Positions 1 to 5,078 of a stretch of DNA of 5,717 nt are shown here, piece after piece. Each line of letters begins with the position of its first letter. The stretch's first letter is position 1. The stretch lies in the NCBI GenBank assembly GCA_945486175.1, contig CALYTA010000079.1:1-5717 (forward strand), read 5' to 3'. The notes beneath the pieces were generated by a model. It saw nothing but the letters and a program-made list of their open reading frames with translations, ran no database searches and was not told the DNA's origin. Source of the stretch: an uncultured Clostridia bacterium. GTDB taxonomy: Bacteria > Bacillota > Clostridia > Oscillospirales > Butyricicoccaceae. A program made the translations under genes and the position numbers.

Positions 1-21
1 ACTCTTCTTATTGTAGTCCAT
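1..21 (-). CDS. First seven codons of the next gene, possibly phosphoglycerate kinase (cut by window edge)
   Basis: The minus strand reads ATG at 21-19 and then codes for MDYNKKS up to the window edge. An AAGGAG ribosome binding site (31-36) lies 9 nt upstream, and a near-consensus promoter lies further upstream, so a real, well-expressed gene starts here. Clostridial phosphoglycerate kinases (glycolysis; 1,3-bisphosphoglycerate + ADP to 3-phosphoglycerate + ATP) often begin with M-(N/D)-(Y/F)-N-K-K-(S/T), and a strong promoter would suit such a gene. Seven residues cannot prove identity, so the product is a guess while the gene start is well supported. Confidence 0.55.
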
Positions 22-30
22 TGTATAACA

Positions 31-36
31 CTCCTT
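31..36 (-). promoter_or_regulatory. Ribosome binding site of the gene starting at 21
   Basis: AAGGAG on the minus strand, 9 nt before the ATG at 21. It is a full Shine-Dalgarno match at good spacing. It is the main support for calling the seven-codon gene start at the window edge. Confidence 0.8.
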
Positions 37-99
37 ATTAACTGGAACAACGTACTGTCATACGGGGAAAGCAGCAAATATGCGCGTTTCCACCCAAAA

Positions 100-128
100 A
101 TTATACCGTCTTGCGGCGTAGTTTTCAA
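100..128 (-). promoter_or_regulatory. Sigma-A promoter for the gene starting at 21
   Basis: On the minus strand, TTGAAA (-35, 123-128) and TATAAT (-10, 100-105) are separated by exactly 17 bases. The -35 matches 5 of 6 consensus positions and the -10 matches all 6. Transcription would start near 93-94, giving a leader of about 72 nt before the ATG at 21. It sits in the gap after degV, so the next gene need not depend on read-through from trmL-degV. No riboswitch was recognised in the leader. Confidence 0.85.
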
Positions 129-167
129 GATGCTTTTGTTAAAAAATGCCCAATTCCGCGATTTTTT

Positions 168-189
168 CGACTGAGCCGCGGGTCAGTCG
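168..189 (-). repeat. Short inverted repeat overlapping the degV stop codon
   Basis: CGACTGA (168-174) and TCAGTCG (183-189) are perfect 7-base arms around an 8-base GC-rich loop. The minus-strand arm includes the degV stop codon. Downstream on the minus strand there is first A6 (162-167) and only later a T6 run (141-146), so this is not a standard intrinsic terminator. It may still stabilise the 3' end of the transcript or pause polymerase. No other terminator for trmL-degV is evident. Confidence 0.4.
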
Positions 190-1055
190 CGCGGTTTTCC
201 GCGGAAAATGACCGCAATCGACTGCGGGCCGGCATTTGTCGTGACCGCCATACCGATCGGATAGCGTTCCACAGCGCCGAAACCTGCCTCCAGCATCAGC
301 TTTTCCGCAAGCGCGATCTGGTCCTCCGGAACGGCTGCATAGACGACATATGCCGTCTGTCCTGCGGGATCGACTGCTTCCTTTTTTGCCATCTCAACCA
401 GCTTCGGAACCACGTTTTTATCGCCGCGCACCTTCGTGCACACATCAACCGAACCTGCCCGTACGAGAGAAATCGGGCGCAGACCGAGCGCCTCGCCGAC
501 AAATGCCGTGCCGCCGGAAATGCGGCCGCTTTTCTTGAGGTGGCGCAGACTGTATACGCCGAGATATGCCTCCATGCACTTGAGGCTGTGGCGCATGGTG
601 CGGACAATCTCCTCGAACGATGCGCCCGCCTCGCGCAGCTTTGCGCCCTCGATGACGACATTGCCGTACATATAGGTATAGCTCTCGGAATCGATCAGCT
701 CGATCACCATATCTTTCCCGCATTCCTCATAAAACATGTCGCGGACAATGTTCGCGGTCTGATAGGAACCGGAGCCGGAGCCGTTGATGATGACGCCGAT
801 GCAGTGTGTGCAGCCCGCATCCTTCGCCTTTTTGTACTGCGCCAGCAGATCCTCCATTTTGATCTGTGACGTCTGCGGAATCTCCTCGCTCTCCAGCAGG
901 ATCTTCCAGTATTCCTGCGGGGTGATGTCGTAATATTCGCGGTAGGTCTTCCCGTTCGCCTCAATCTGGATCGGGACAATATCAATATTCCAGCGTTCCG
1001 CCTGCTCGTGCGGCAGGTCGGACGTCGAATCTGTAAAAATACAAATCTTTTCCAT
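183..1055 (-). CDS. DegV family fatty-acid-binding protein
   Basis: A 290-residue protein, the usual length for the DegV family. DegV/FakB proteins bind a single fatty acid in a two-domain fold; FakB members hand it to the kinase FakA for phosphorylation and entry into phospholipid synthesis. Visible family features: an N-terminal F-T-D-S-T-S-D-L-P segment (7-15), the T-S-Q segment (62-64), a glycine/serine-rich S-G-S-Y-Q-T-A stretch (95-101), L-K-K-S-G-R-I-S-G (173-181) typical of the second domain, and a C-terminal G-x-Q-S-I-A-V-I-F-like strand (from 276). There is no signal peptide or membrane segment, so it is cytoplasmic. The ATG at 1055 follows a GGGAG ribosome binding site by 8 nt and the trmL stop by 15 nt, so it is probably cotranscribed with trmL. 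No fakA-like gene lies nearby; which DegV subgroup this is, and its ligand, cannot be told from sequence. Confidence 0.92.
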   Translation of the reverse strand: MEKICIFTDSTSDLPHEQAERWNIDIVPIQIEANGKTYREYYDITPQEYWKILLESEEIPQTSQIKMEDLLAQYKKAKDAGCTHCIGVIINGSGSGSYQTANIVRDMFYEECGKDMVIELIDSESYTYMYGNVVIEGAKLREAGASFEEIVRTMRHSLKCMEAYLGVYSLRHLKKSGRISGGTAFVGEALGLRPISLVRAGSVDVCTKVRGDKNVVPKLVEMAKKEAVDPAGQTAYVVYAAVPEDQIALAEKLMLEAGFGAVERYPIGMAVTTNAGPQSIAVIFRGKPRD

Positions 1056-1070
1056 TTTTCGTGCTCCCTC

Positions 1071-1556
1071 TCAAATTTCCGGAAACGGCCCTGCACTGAC
1101 CAGCCCTTCAAAGTCGTTCTGCCGCAGTGCCTCATAGACCAGCACCGCCGCACTGTTGGACAGGTTCAGGCAACGCGCGCCCTCGCGCATCGGGATGCGC
1201 ACACAGCGCTCCGGATGCTCCGCCAGCATGGTTTCCGGCAGGCCTTTTGTCTCCTTCCCGAACAGCAGATACGCATCCGGCGGATATGTGACGTCAGTAT
1301 AGCGCTGTTTTCCCTTGCTGGTGGCATAGAAATACGTGCCATCGGGATTTTTCTCCCAGAATTCGTCGAGCGAATCGTAATAGCGCACATCGAGCAGATG
1401 CCAGTAATCCAGTCCGGCGCGTTTGAGCTGTCTATCCGTGATTTCAAAGCCGAGCGGCCCAACCAGATGCAGTGTGCAGCCGGTGACGGCACAGGTGCGC
1501 GCAATGTTGCCGGTGTTCTGTGGGATCTCCGGCTCTACCAAAACAATGCCAAGCAT
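1071..1556 (-). CDS. trmL: tRNA (cytidine/uridine(34)-2'-O)-methyltransferase TrmL
   Basis: A 161-residue SPOUT-class methyltransferase; TrmL uses S-adenosylmethionine to 2'-O-methylate the wobble base of tRNA-Leu species. All family motifs are present: P-E-I-P-Q-N-T-G-N-I-A-R (9-20) with the conserved Asn and Arg of motif 1, L-F-G-K-E-T-K-G-L-P (98-107) of motif 2, and I-P-M...L-N-L-S-N-S (121-135) of motif 3, which forms the trefoil-knot cofactor site. Length equals that of the stand-alone E. coli enzyme, with no added RNA-binding domain. An ATG two codons upstream (1562) is possible, but the AAGGGG site (1564-1569) is only 1 nt from it and 7 nt from the ATG at 1556, and the family normally begins M-L-x-I-V-L, so 1556 is preferred. 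It is the first gene of a unit with degV and has its own promoter. Confidence 0.94.
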   Translation of the reverse strand: MLGIVLVEPEIPQNTGNIARTCAVTGCTLHLVGPLGFEITDRQLKRAGLDYWHLLDVRYYDSLDEFWEKNPDGTYFYATSKGKQRYTDVTYPPDAYLLFGKETKGLPETMLAEHPERCVRIPMREGARCLNLSNSAAVLVYEALRQNDFEGLVSAGPFPEI

Positions 1557-1563
1557 ATCCATT

Positions 1564-1569
1564 CCCCTT
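1564..1569 (-). promoter_or_regulatory. Ribosome binding site that decides the trmL start
   Basis: AAGGGG on the minus strand. It sits 7 nt from the ATG at 1556 but only 1 nt from the ATG at 1562, favouring the downstream start and a protein beginning M-L-G-I-V-L. Confidence 0.7.
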
Positions 1570-1611
1570 CTGCGTGATGCGGCGCGCAGTGCCCGCGGCC
1601 GCCTTGTAATA

Positions 1612-1640
1612 ATAATAGGCTATTTTCGCGTCTATTTCAA
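1612..1640 (-). promoter_or_regulatory. Sigma-A promoter of trmL-degV
   Basis: On the minus strand, TTGAAA (-35, 1635-1640) and TATTAT (-10, 1612-1617) lie 17 bases apart, each matching 5 of 6 consensus positions. The predicted transcription start is near the A at 1605, leaving a leader of about 49 nt to the ATG at 1556. It lies downstream of the ribF terminator, so trmL-degV forms a separate transcription unit. The flanking AT-rich runs could act as an UP-like element. Confidence 0.8.
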
Positions 1641-1666
1641 GCAAGTTTTGCGGCAAAACGCGAAAA
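1623..1666. repeat. Nested inverted repeats around the trmL -35 box
   Basis: Two perfect inverted repeats overlap the trmL promoter. TTTTCGCG (1623-1630) pairs with CGCGAAAA (1659-1666), bracketing the -35 box. GTTTTG (1645-1650) pairs with CAAAAC (1654-1659) around a 3-base centre just upstream of it. They could be a regulator binding site or chance symmetry in a region of alternating A/T runs and CG steps. No regulator is identifiable. Confidence 0.35.
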
Positions 1667-1705
1667 ACCTGCGCCTTCTCCCGCCTTTTTTGCGTTTTTT
1701 TATCG

Positions 1706-1744
1706 AAAAACACAAAAAGCCCCGCAGCCATCCGGCCGCGGGGC
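1706..1744 (-). terminator. Intrinsic terminator after ribF
   Basis: On the minus strand an 11-bp stem (1719-1729 with 1734-1744, one G-U pair) closes on a GGAT tetraloop, and the 3' arm runs straight into TTTTTGTGTTTTT (1706-1718). It begins about 22 nt after the ribF stop. Strong GC stem, tetraloop and U-tract make it a clear end for the infB-rbfA-nrnA-truB-ribF transcript. Confidence 0.93.
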
Positions 1745-1766
1745 ATATATTGCGATAACATTTGTA

Positions 1767-2678
1767 TCATTTTCTGGCAGTTTCAAACCAGGCGCGGGTC
1801 TGTGCAACATCATCCGCAATGGCGGCTTTGAGCTGCTCACTGTCGTCAAACCGGCGTTCCGGGCGCAGGAAATGCAGCAGCTGCACCTGGATAAACGCCC
1901 CGTACAGGTCGCCGTCAAAGTCCAGAATGTGCGGCTCGACGCACGCGGTATCCCCTTCTCCAAAGGTCGGATGCACGCCGATATTGGTCACGGCGATGTG
2001 CGCCTGCCCGTGCGCGATGACGCGCGAGATATACACGCCGAACGGCGGTGCCTGCATTTCCTTCGGCAGCGCGAGGTTGACCGTGCGGAAGCCGAGCGTG
2101 CGTCCCACACGGCGGCCATGCTGCACGGCGCCCGCAATGGTATACGGATGGCCCAGGAACTGCGCGGCACGCTCCAGATTGCCCGCCGCAATCTGCTGCC
2201 GGATATAGGTCGAGCTGACAACGATGTTGTCAATCTTCACGCTCTCCACGATGTCGCAGCCGATGCCGAGGCGCGCGCATTCCTCCCGCAGGCGCTCCGG
2301 CGTGCCCTGTCCGCGATAGCCGAACCGGTTGTTCTCTCCCGTGATGATCCAGCAGGCATGGAACTGTCCGACCAGCACATCGTCGACAAAGGTGCGCCAG
2401 TCCATATTGCGCATCTCCGTATCAAAATGGCCGAAAATGACCTCATCCACGCCACCCAGCTCGCGGATTTCATCCCTGCGGCGCGCCTCCGACGTGATGA
2501 GCGGCACAGACTGGCCGGTAATCACGGTATCGGGGTGCACATCAAATGTGAACACCGAGGAAACCGCACCGTTCTCCTGTGCGCGCTGCACGGCGAGACG
2601 CATCAGCGCCTGGTGCCCGCAGTGTACACCGTCAAAATATCCCAGCGCAATGGCGCGCTTTGCGTCTTTCTCTATCAT
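1767..2678 (-). CDS. ribF: Bifunctional riboflavin kinase / FAD synthetase RibF
   Basis: A 303-residue cytoplasmic enzyme of typical family length. It phosphorylates riboflavin to FMN and adenylylates FMN to FAD. The N-terminal nucleotidyltransferase domain shows G-Y-F-D-G-V-H-C-G-H (13-22), the HIGH-like ATP site, and V-S-S-T-Y-I-R (154-160), the ISSTxIR motif. The C-terminal flavokinase domain shows G-A-V-x-H-G-R-R-V-G-R-x-L-G-F (183-197) and a V-E-P-H-I-L-D-F-D-G-D-L-Y-G block matching the family's E-x-H catalytic segment. Two sites differ from usual: the PTAN flavokinase motif reads R-T-V-N (198-201), keeping Thr and Asn, and the G-x-D-F-x-F-G motif reads G-E-N-N-R-F-G (114-120). ATG at 2678 follows AGAGGA by about 10 nt. 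It is last in the operon, 96 bp after truB, and no FMN riboswitch precedes it. Both activities are probable from the retained residues, but not proven. Confidence 0.94.
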   Translation of the reverse strand: MIEKDAKRAIALGYFDGVHCGHQALMRLAVQRAQENGAVSSVFTFDVHPDTVITGQSVPLITSEARRRDEIRELGGVDEVIFGHFDTEMRNMDWRTFVDDVLVGQFHACWIITGENNRFGYRGQGTPERLREECARLGIGCDIVESVKIDNIVVSSTYIRQQIAAGNLERAAQFLGHPYTIAGAVQHGRRVGRTLGFRTVNLALPKEMQAPPFGVYISRVIAHGQAHIAVTNIGVHPTFGEGDTACVEPHILDFDGDLYGAFIQVQLLHFLRPERRFDDSEQLKAAIADDVAQTRAWFETARK

Positions 2679-2710
2679 GATTGGTTGATCCTCTTCCCCC
2701 GGTTCTGCCC

Positions 2711-2773
2711 GGGCGATATCTGAAAACCAAGAAAGCAGAAACAGTCCAATTTTTCAGCTTTTCAGATACGCCC
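2711..2773 (-). repeat. Long imperfect inverted repeat between truB and ribF
   Basis: The plus-strand arms GGGCGATATCTGAAAA (2711-2726) and TTTTCAGATACGCCC (2759-2773) are complementary over 15 pairs with one bulged base. They flank a 32-nt AT-rich loop (2727-2758). In the minus-strand transcript the stem forms directly after the truB stop codon and ends about 32 nt before the ribF start. There is no U-tract after the 3' arm, so it is not a standard terminator. Possible roles are an RNA processing site, a 3'-end stabiliser for the truB message, or a pause. The loop is clearly more AT-rich than the neighbouring genes. Confidence 0.6.
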
Positions 2774-2774
2774 A

Positions 2775-3704
2775 TTACCGGAATCTTTTTTCATAAAACA
2801 GCGCGAGGCCGCCGCGGTCCAGCCTGTCCACGCGGCCGAGCATCCAGAATTCGCCCTGATAATACACGCGGCACAGCGTGCCCGCCTGCATTGGCATGCC
2901 AGTGACATGCTGCGGTGTGATAAACGCGCCGTTCTGCGCGCGCTCATAGCCGTAGTCGTCGATGCTGACCGCCGGATACGCGGCAAACAGGCTGTCGGTC
3001 GGCAGCATCAGCGCTTCGATTTCGTCCGCGTCCGCAGCGCGCTGGATTTCCTCCAGTGTATGGCTCTGCTCCAGCGTATACCGACCGGACGCCGTGCGCT
3101 GCAATGCGGTCATAACGGCATAGGTCCCCAGCCCTTCGCCGAGGTCATGGATCAGCGTGCGCACATAGGTGCCCTTGGAGCACACAAAGCGCAGCTGTCC
3201 GGCCTGCTCCTGTTCGTCAAACGACAGCAGCTCCGCCTCGTGGACGGTGATGGGGCGCGGCGTGCGCTCCACCTCCACGCCCTTGCGCGCGAGGTCATAC
3301 AGCCGCTTTCCATCCACCTTGACCGCCGAGTACATCGGCGGCAGCTGCATCTGCTCACCGCGCATGGCATCCACTGCCGCCTGGACATCAGACAGTGCCG
3401 CGCGTTTGTCCGAATGTGCGGTCTCTGTGCCCGTGCTGTCCTGCGTATCGGTCGCATGTCCGAGCGCGAAGCCCGCAACATATTCCTTTGCCTGTGCCGC
3501 CGCCATATCCGCCGCTTTGGTCGCACCGCCGACAAACACCGGCAGAACCCCGGTCGCCATCGGGTCAAGTGTGCCGCCATGCCCGATGCGGCGCTCATGC
3601 AGTATGCCGCGCAGCTTGGCGACGACGTCAAACGACGTAAAATCCTGCGGCTTGTTGACAATCAGCACGCCGTTGTAGCGCGATTCACGCCGTTTCACCG
3701 GCAT
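2775..3704 (-). CDS. truB: tRNA pseudouridine(55) synthase TruB
   Basis: A 309-residue enzyme that isomerises U55 to pseudouridine in the T-loop of nearly all tRNAs. Motifs in order: Y-N-G-V-L-I-V-N-K-P (10-19); the catalytic block G-H-G-G-T-L-D-P-M-A-T-G (41-52), with D47 as the nucleophile; L-G-x-x-T-D-T-x-D-x-x-G (81-92); L-P-P-M-Y-S-A-V-K (121-129); and C-S-K-G-T-Y-V-R-T-L-I-H-D-L-G (175-189). A C-terminal segment of about 70 residues matches the TruB_C/PUA-like tail. The ATG at 3704 lies inside the end of nrnA (20-base overlap), with an AAAGG-type site just upstream, so its translation is probably coupled to nrnA. Its place between nrnA and ribF is the standard Firmicutes order. No abnormal residues seen. 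Confidence 0.97.
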   Translation of the reverse strand: MPVKRRESRYNGVLIVNKPQDFTSFDVVAKLRGILHERRIGHGGTLDPMATGVLPVFVGGATKAADMAAAQAKEYVAGFALGHATDTQDSTGTETAHSDKRAALSDVQAAVDAMRGEQMQLPPMYSAVKVDGKRLYDLARKGVEVERTPRPITVHEAELLSFDEQEQAGQLRFVCSKGTYVRTLIHDLGEGLGTYAVMTALQRTASGRYTLEQSHTLEEIQRAADADEIEALMLPTDSLFAAYPAVSIDDYGYERAQNGAFITPQHVTGMPMQAGTLCRVYYQGEFWMLGRVDRLDRGGLALFYEKRFR

Positions 3705-4647
3705 ACACCCTTTCTGTCACCTCGAGCATGCGCCGGATGGCCTCCTCCGAGCCGCAGTGCAGCGTTGCGCCTGCCGCGCGGATGTGTCCGCCGCCGCCAA
3801 CCTGCGTGCAGATGGCGGAAGCATCGACCTCCTTTGTCGTGCGGACGGACACCTTTGTGTCGCCGTTGTCCAGCTCGGTCAGCGTCAGTCCGACCTCCAC
3901 GCCCTCAATCTGGCGCGGGATACCCGCGATTGCATCGAGGTCATCCCAGTCCGCGCCGGTCTTCTGCTTTGCCTCGCGCGTAATCAGCGCGACGGCAATC
4001 TTTCCATCGTGGTAAAAGCGCATGCCGGAAAACAGCATGCCTTCGATTTCATAGCGTGCGCGCGATTTGGTCTCAAACAGCGCGCGGTTGATTTCTCCGC
4101 CGTCCACGCCCGCGTCAAGGCACTTCGCCGCGACCAGATGCGTGTTGGACGTCGTATTGGAGAACTTGAAGCAGCCGGTGTCTGTCGATGCGCCGACATA
4201 AATGCCCTCGGCAATGCTGCTGTCGAGCGAGATGCCCATCTCCTCGATGACGGCGCAGATGATCTCTGCGCACGCCGCACGGTGGCCCATGACAAGGTTA
4301 TCCGTGCCAAAACCCTCATTCGAGCGGTGATGGTCGATGACCAGATCGACATGCTGCGCATACTGCGCCATCTCGACCGGGATCATGCCCCGGTCAGCGC
4401 AGTCAACCGATACGACGAAATCCGGCTCGAAGCCGTCATACGGCGCATATGGCACAATCAGGCTGGCATAGCGGCGTGTGATCTCGCTGTTCGGCGCGAC
4501 AAATGCCTTTTTGCCCAGCTTGCGCAGCGCGAGGCACAGGGCACCCGCACTGCCTGCCGTATCGCCGTCCGGGCGGCGATGGGTCAGGATGATGATATTG
4601 TCTGCCGCCTTCAGTACCTCGGCGGCGCGGGATACTGTTCCGATCAC
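3685..4647 (-). CDS. nrnA: DHH/DHHA1 phosphoesterase, bifunctional oligoribonuclease/PAP phosphatase NrnA
   Basis: A 320-residue protein with all DHH-family metal motifs: H-R-R-P-D-G-D-T-A-G-S (23-33, metal ligands H23, D27, D29), S-V-D-C-A-D (80-85, D82), D-H-H (105-107) and S-T-D-T-G (154-158, D156). These are followed by the DHHA1 substrate-binding motif G-G-G-G-H-I-R-A-A-G-A (284-294). NrnA enzymes of Firmicutes degrade short RNA oligonucleotides from their ends and dephosphorylate 3'-phosphoadenosine 5'-phosphate. The length and the rbfA-truB setting match NrnA rather than the larger membrane-bound GdpP or RecJ. The start is GTG at 4647, inside a GTGA overlap with the rbfA stop, preceded by a GA-rich Shine-Dalgarno in the last rbfA codons. 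Some DHH/DHHA1 relatives prefer c-di-nucleotide breakdown products such as pApA or pGpG; substrate choice cannot be read from sequence. Confidence 0.93.
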   Translation of the reverse strand: MIGTVSRAAEVLKAADNIIILTHRRPDGDTAGSAGALCLALRKLGKKAFVAPNSEITRRYASLIVPYAPYDGFEPDFVVSVDCADRGMIPVEMAQYAQHVDLVIDHHRSNEGFGTDNLVMGHRAACAEIICAVIEEMGISLDSSIAEGIYVGASTDTGCFKFSNTTSNTHLVAAKCLDAGVDGGEINRALFETKSRARYEIEGMLFSGMRFYHDGKIAVALITREAKQKTGADWDDLDAIAGIPRQIEGVEVGLTLTELDNGDTKVSVRTTKEVDASAICTQVGGGGHIRAAGATLHCGSEEAIRRMLEVTERVYAGETA

Positions 4648-4997
4648 AGCTTCCCCTCCTCCTCCAGCTCATGCAGGACTTCGTTGATATGCGCGCCGTG
4701 CGTAATCGACTCGTCCAGTGTGAACAGGATTTCCGGTGCATAGCGCAGCTGGATCTTTGCCGCCACATTGCGGCGCAGGAAGCCGGAAGCCGACTTCAGG
4801 CCGCGCATAACATCCTTTTTCTGCTGATCGGAACCATACACGCTGATATATGCCTTGGCATAGCGCAGGTCACCGGTCACCTCACAGCGGGTGACGGAGA
4901 CCATCGCCTCATGGACACGCGGGTCCTTCAGCGTGCGGATGCATTCCGACAGTGCTTTCTGGAACTCTTCGCTGATGCGTTCGATCCTCTGAGACAT
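4644..4997 (-). CDS. rbfA: 30S ribosome-binding factor RbfA
   Basis: A 117-residue single KH-like domain protein, the usual size. RbfA binds the 30S subunit during late assembly and cold adaptation, acting on 16S rRNA 5'-end maturation. It opens with M-S-Q-R-I-E-R-I-S-E-E-F-Q-K-A-L, the family's basic N-terminal helix. It carries D-P-R-V (25-28), the interrupted KH kink A-S-G (70-72) followed by F-L-R-R, then L-R-Y-A-P-E-I-L-F-T-L-D (84-95), and ends with the conserved I-N-E-V-L helix. A longer reading frame opens at 5057, but the ATG at 4997 has AAGGAG 8 nt upstream, gives the conserved N-terminus, and avoids translating the upstream hairpin. The stop overlaps the nrnA GTG. Its acidic tail (E-L-E-E-E-G) is coded by GAG/GAA-rich triplets that double as the nrnA ribosome binding site. 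Confidence 0.95.
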   Translation of the reverse strand: MSQRIERISEEFQKALSECIRTLKDPRVHEAMVSVTRCEVTGDLRYAKAYISVYGSDQQKKDVMRGLKSASGFLRRNVAAKIQLRYAPEILFTLDESITHGAHINEVLHELEEEGKL

Positions 4998-5005
4998 AAA
5001 TTTTT

Positions 5006-5011
5006 CTCCTT
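5006..5011 (-). promoter_or_regulatory. Ribosome binding site that fixes the rbfA start
   Basis: AAGGAG on the minus strand with an 8-nt AAAAATTT spacer to the ATG at 4997. It is the downstream end of an A-rich run that is complementary to the U-tract of the upstream hairpin, so access to it might depend on RNA folding. Confidence 0.85.
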
Positions 5012-5019
5012 TTTTTGAG

Positions 5020-5070
5020 TCAAAAAAACCGCAGGCGGGCGGCGACATGCGGCGCACCCCACCCGCGGTT
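5020..5070 (-). terminator. Terminator-like hairpin between infB and rbfA
   Basis: In the minus-strand transcript, arms 5058-5070 and 5027-5039 form 13 continuous pairs, two of them G-U wobbles, enclosing an 18-nt loop (5040-5057) that can form a small inner stem. The 3' arm continues into a run of seven Ts (5022-5028, two counted in the stem). It begins 8 nt after the infB stop. By structure this is an intrinsic terminator in the middle of an operon, so it probably acts as a partial terminator or attenuator lowering expression of rbfA and downstream genes. Read-through must occur unless a promoter lies below it, and I see no convincing one. Confidence 0.8.
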
Positions 5071-5078
5071 CGGATTGC

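Noticed and set aside
111..869. Plus-strand open frame of 252 codons opposite degV
   Set aside because: Starts inside the promoter region of the opposite strand and mirrors DegV coding sequence; no domain visible.
1557..1562. trmL start at the ATG at 1562
   Set aside because: Only 1 nt from the purine-rich ribosome binding site and adds M-D before the usual family N-terminus.
1872..2723. Plus-strand open frame of 283 codons opposite ribF
   Set aside because: Antisense of a clear RibF; composition not protein-like and no motif.
2679..2774. FMN riboswitch or internal promoter ahead of ribF
   Set aside because: The conserved RFN element bases are absent and the gap is too short; TTGGAC has no acceptable -10 at normal distance.
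2907..3983. Long plus-strand open frame of 358 codons opposite truB and nrnA
   Set aside because: It spans the junction of two well-supported minus-strand genes, is Arg/Cys/His-rich without any recognisable motif, and is explained by scarcity of stop codons opposite GC-rich third positions.
3757..4743. Long plus-strand open frame of 328 codons opposite nrnA and rbfA
   Set aside because: Antisense shadow of nrnA, whose catalytic motifs are all in the minus frame; no family resemblance or convincing ribosome binding site.
4992..5020. Possible promoter for rbfA (TTGACT followed at 17 bases by TTTATG)
   Set aside because: The -10 matches only 3 of 6 positions and includes the rbfA start codon, and would make a transcript lacking the Shine-Dalgarno.
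4998..5057. N-terminal extension of rbfA from an ATG at 5057
   Set aside because: The 20 extra residues would be coded by the hairpin and U-tract and are unlike RbfA; the ATG at 4997 has the proper ribosome binding site and family N-terminus.
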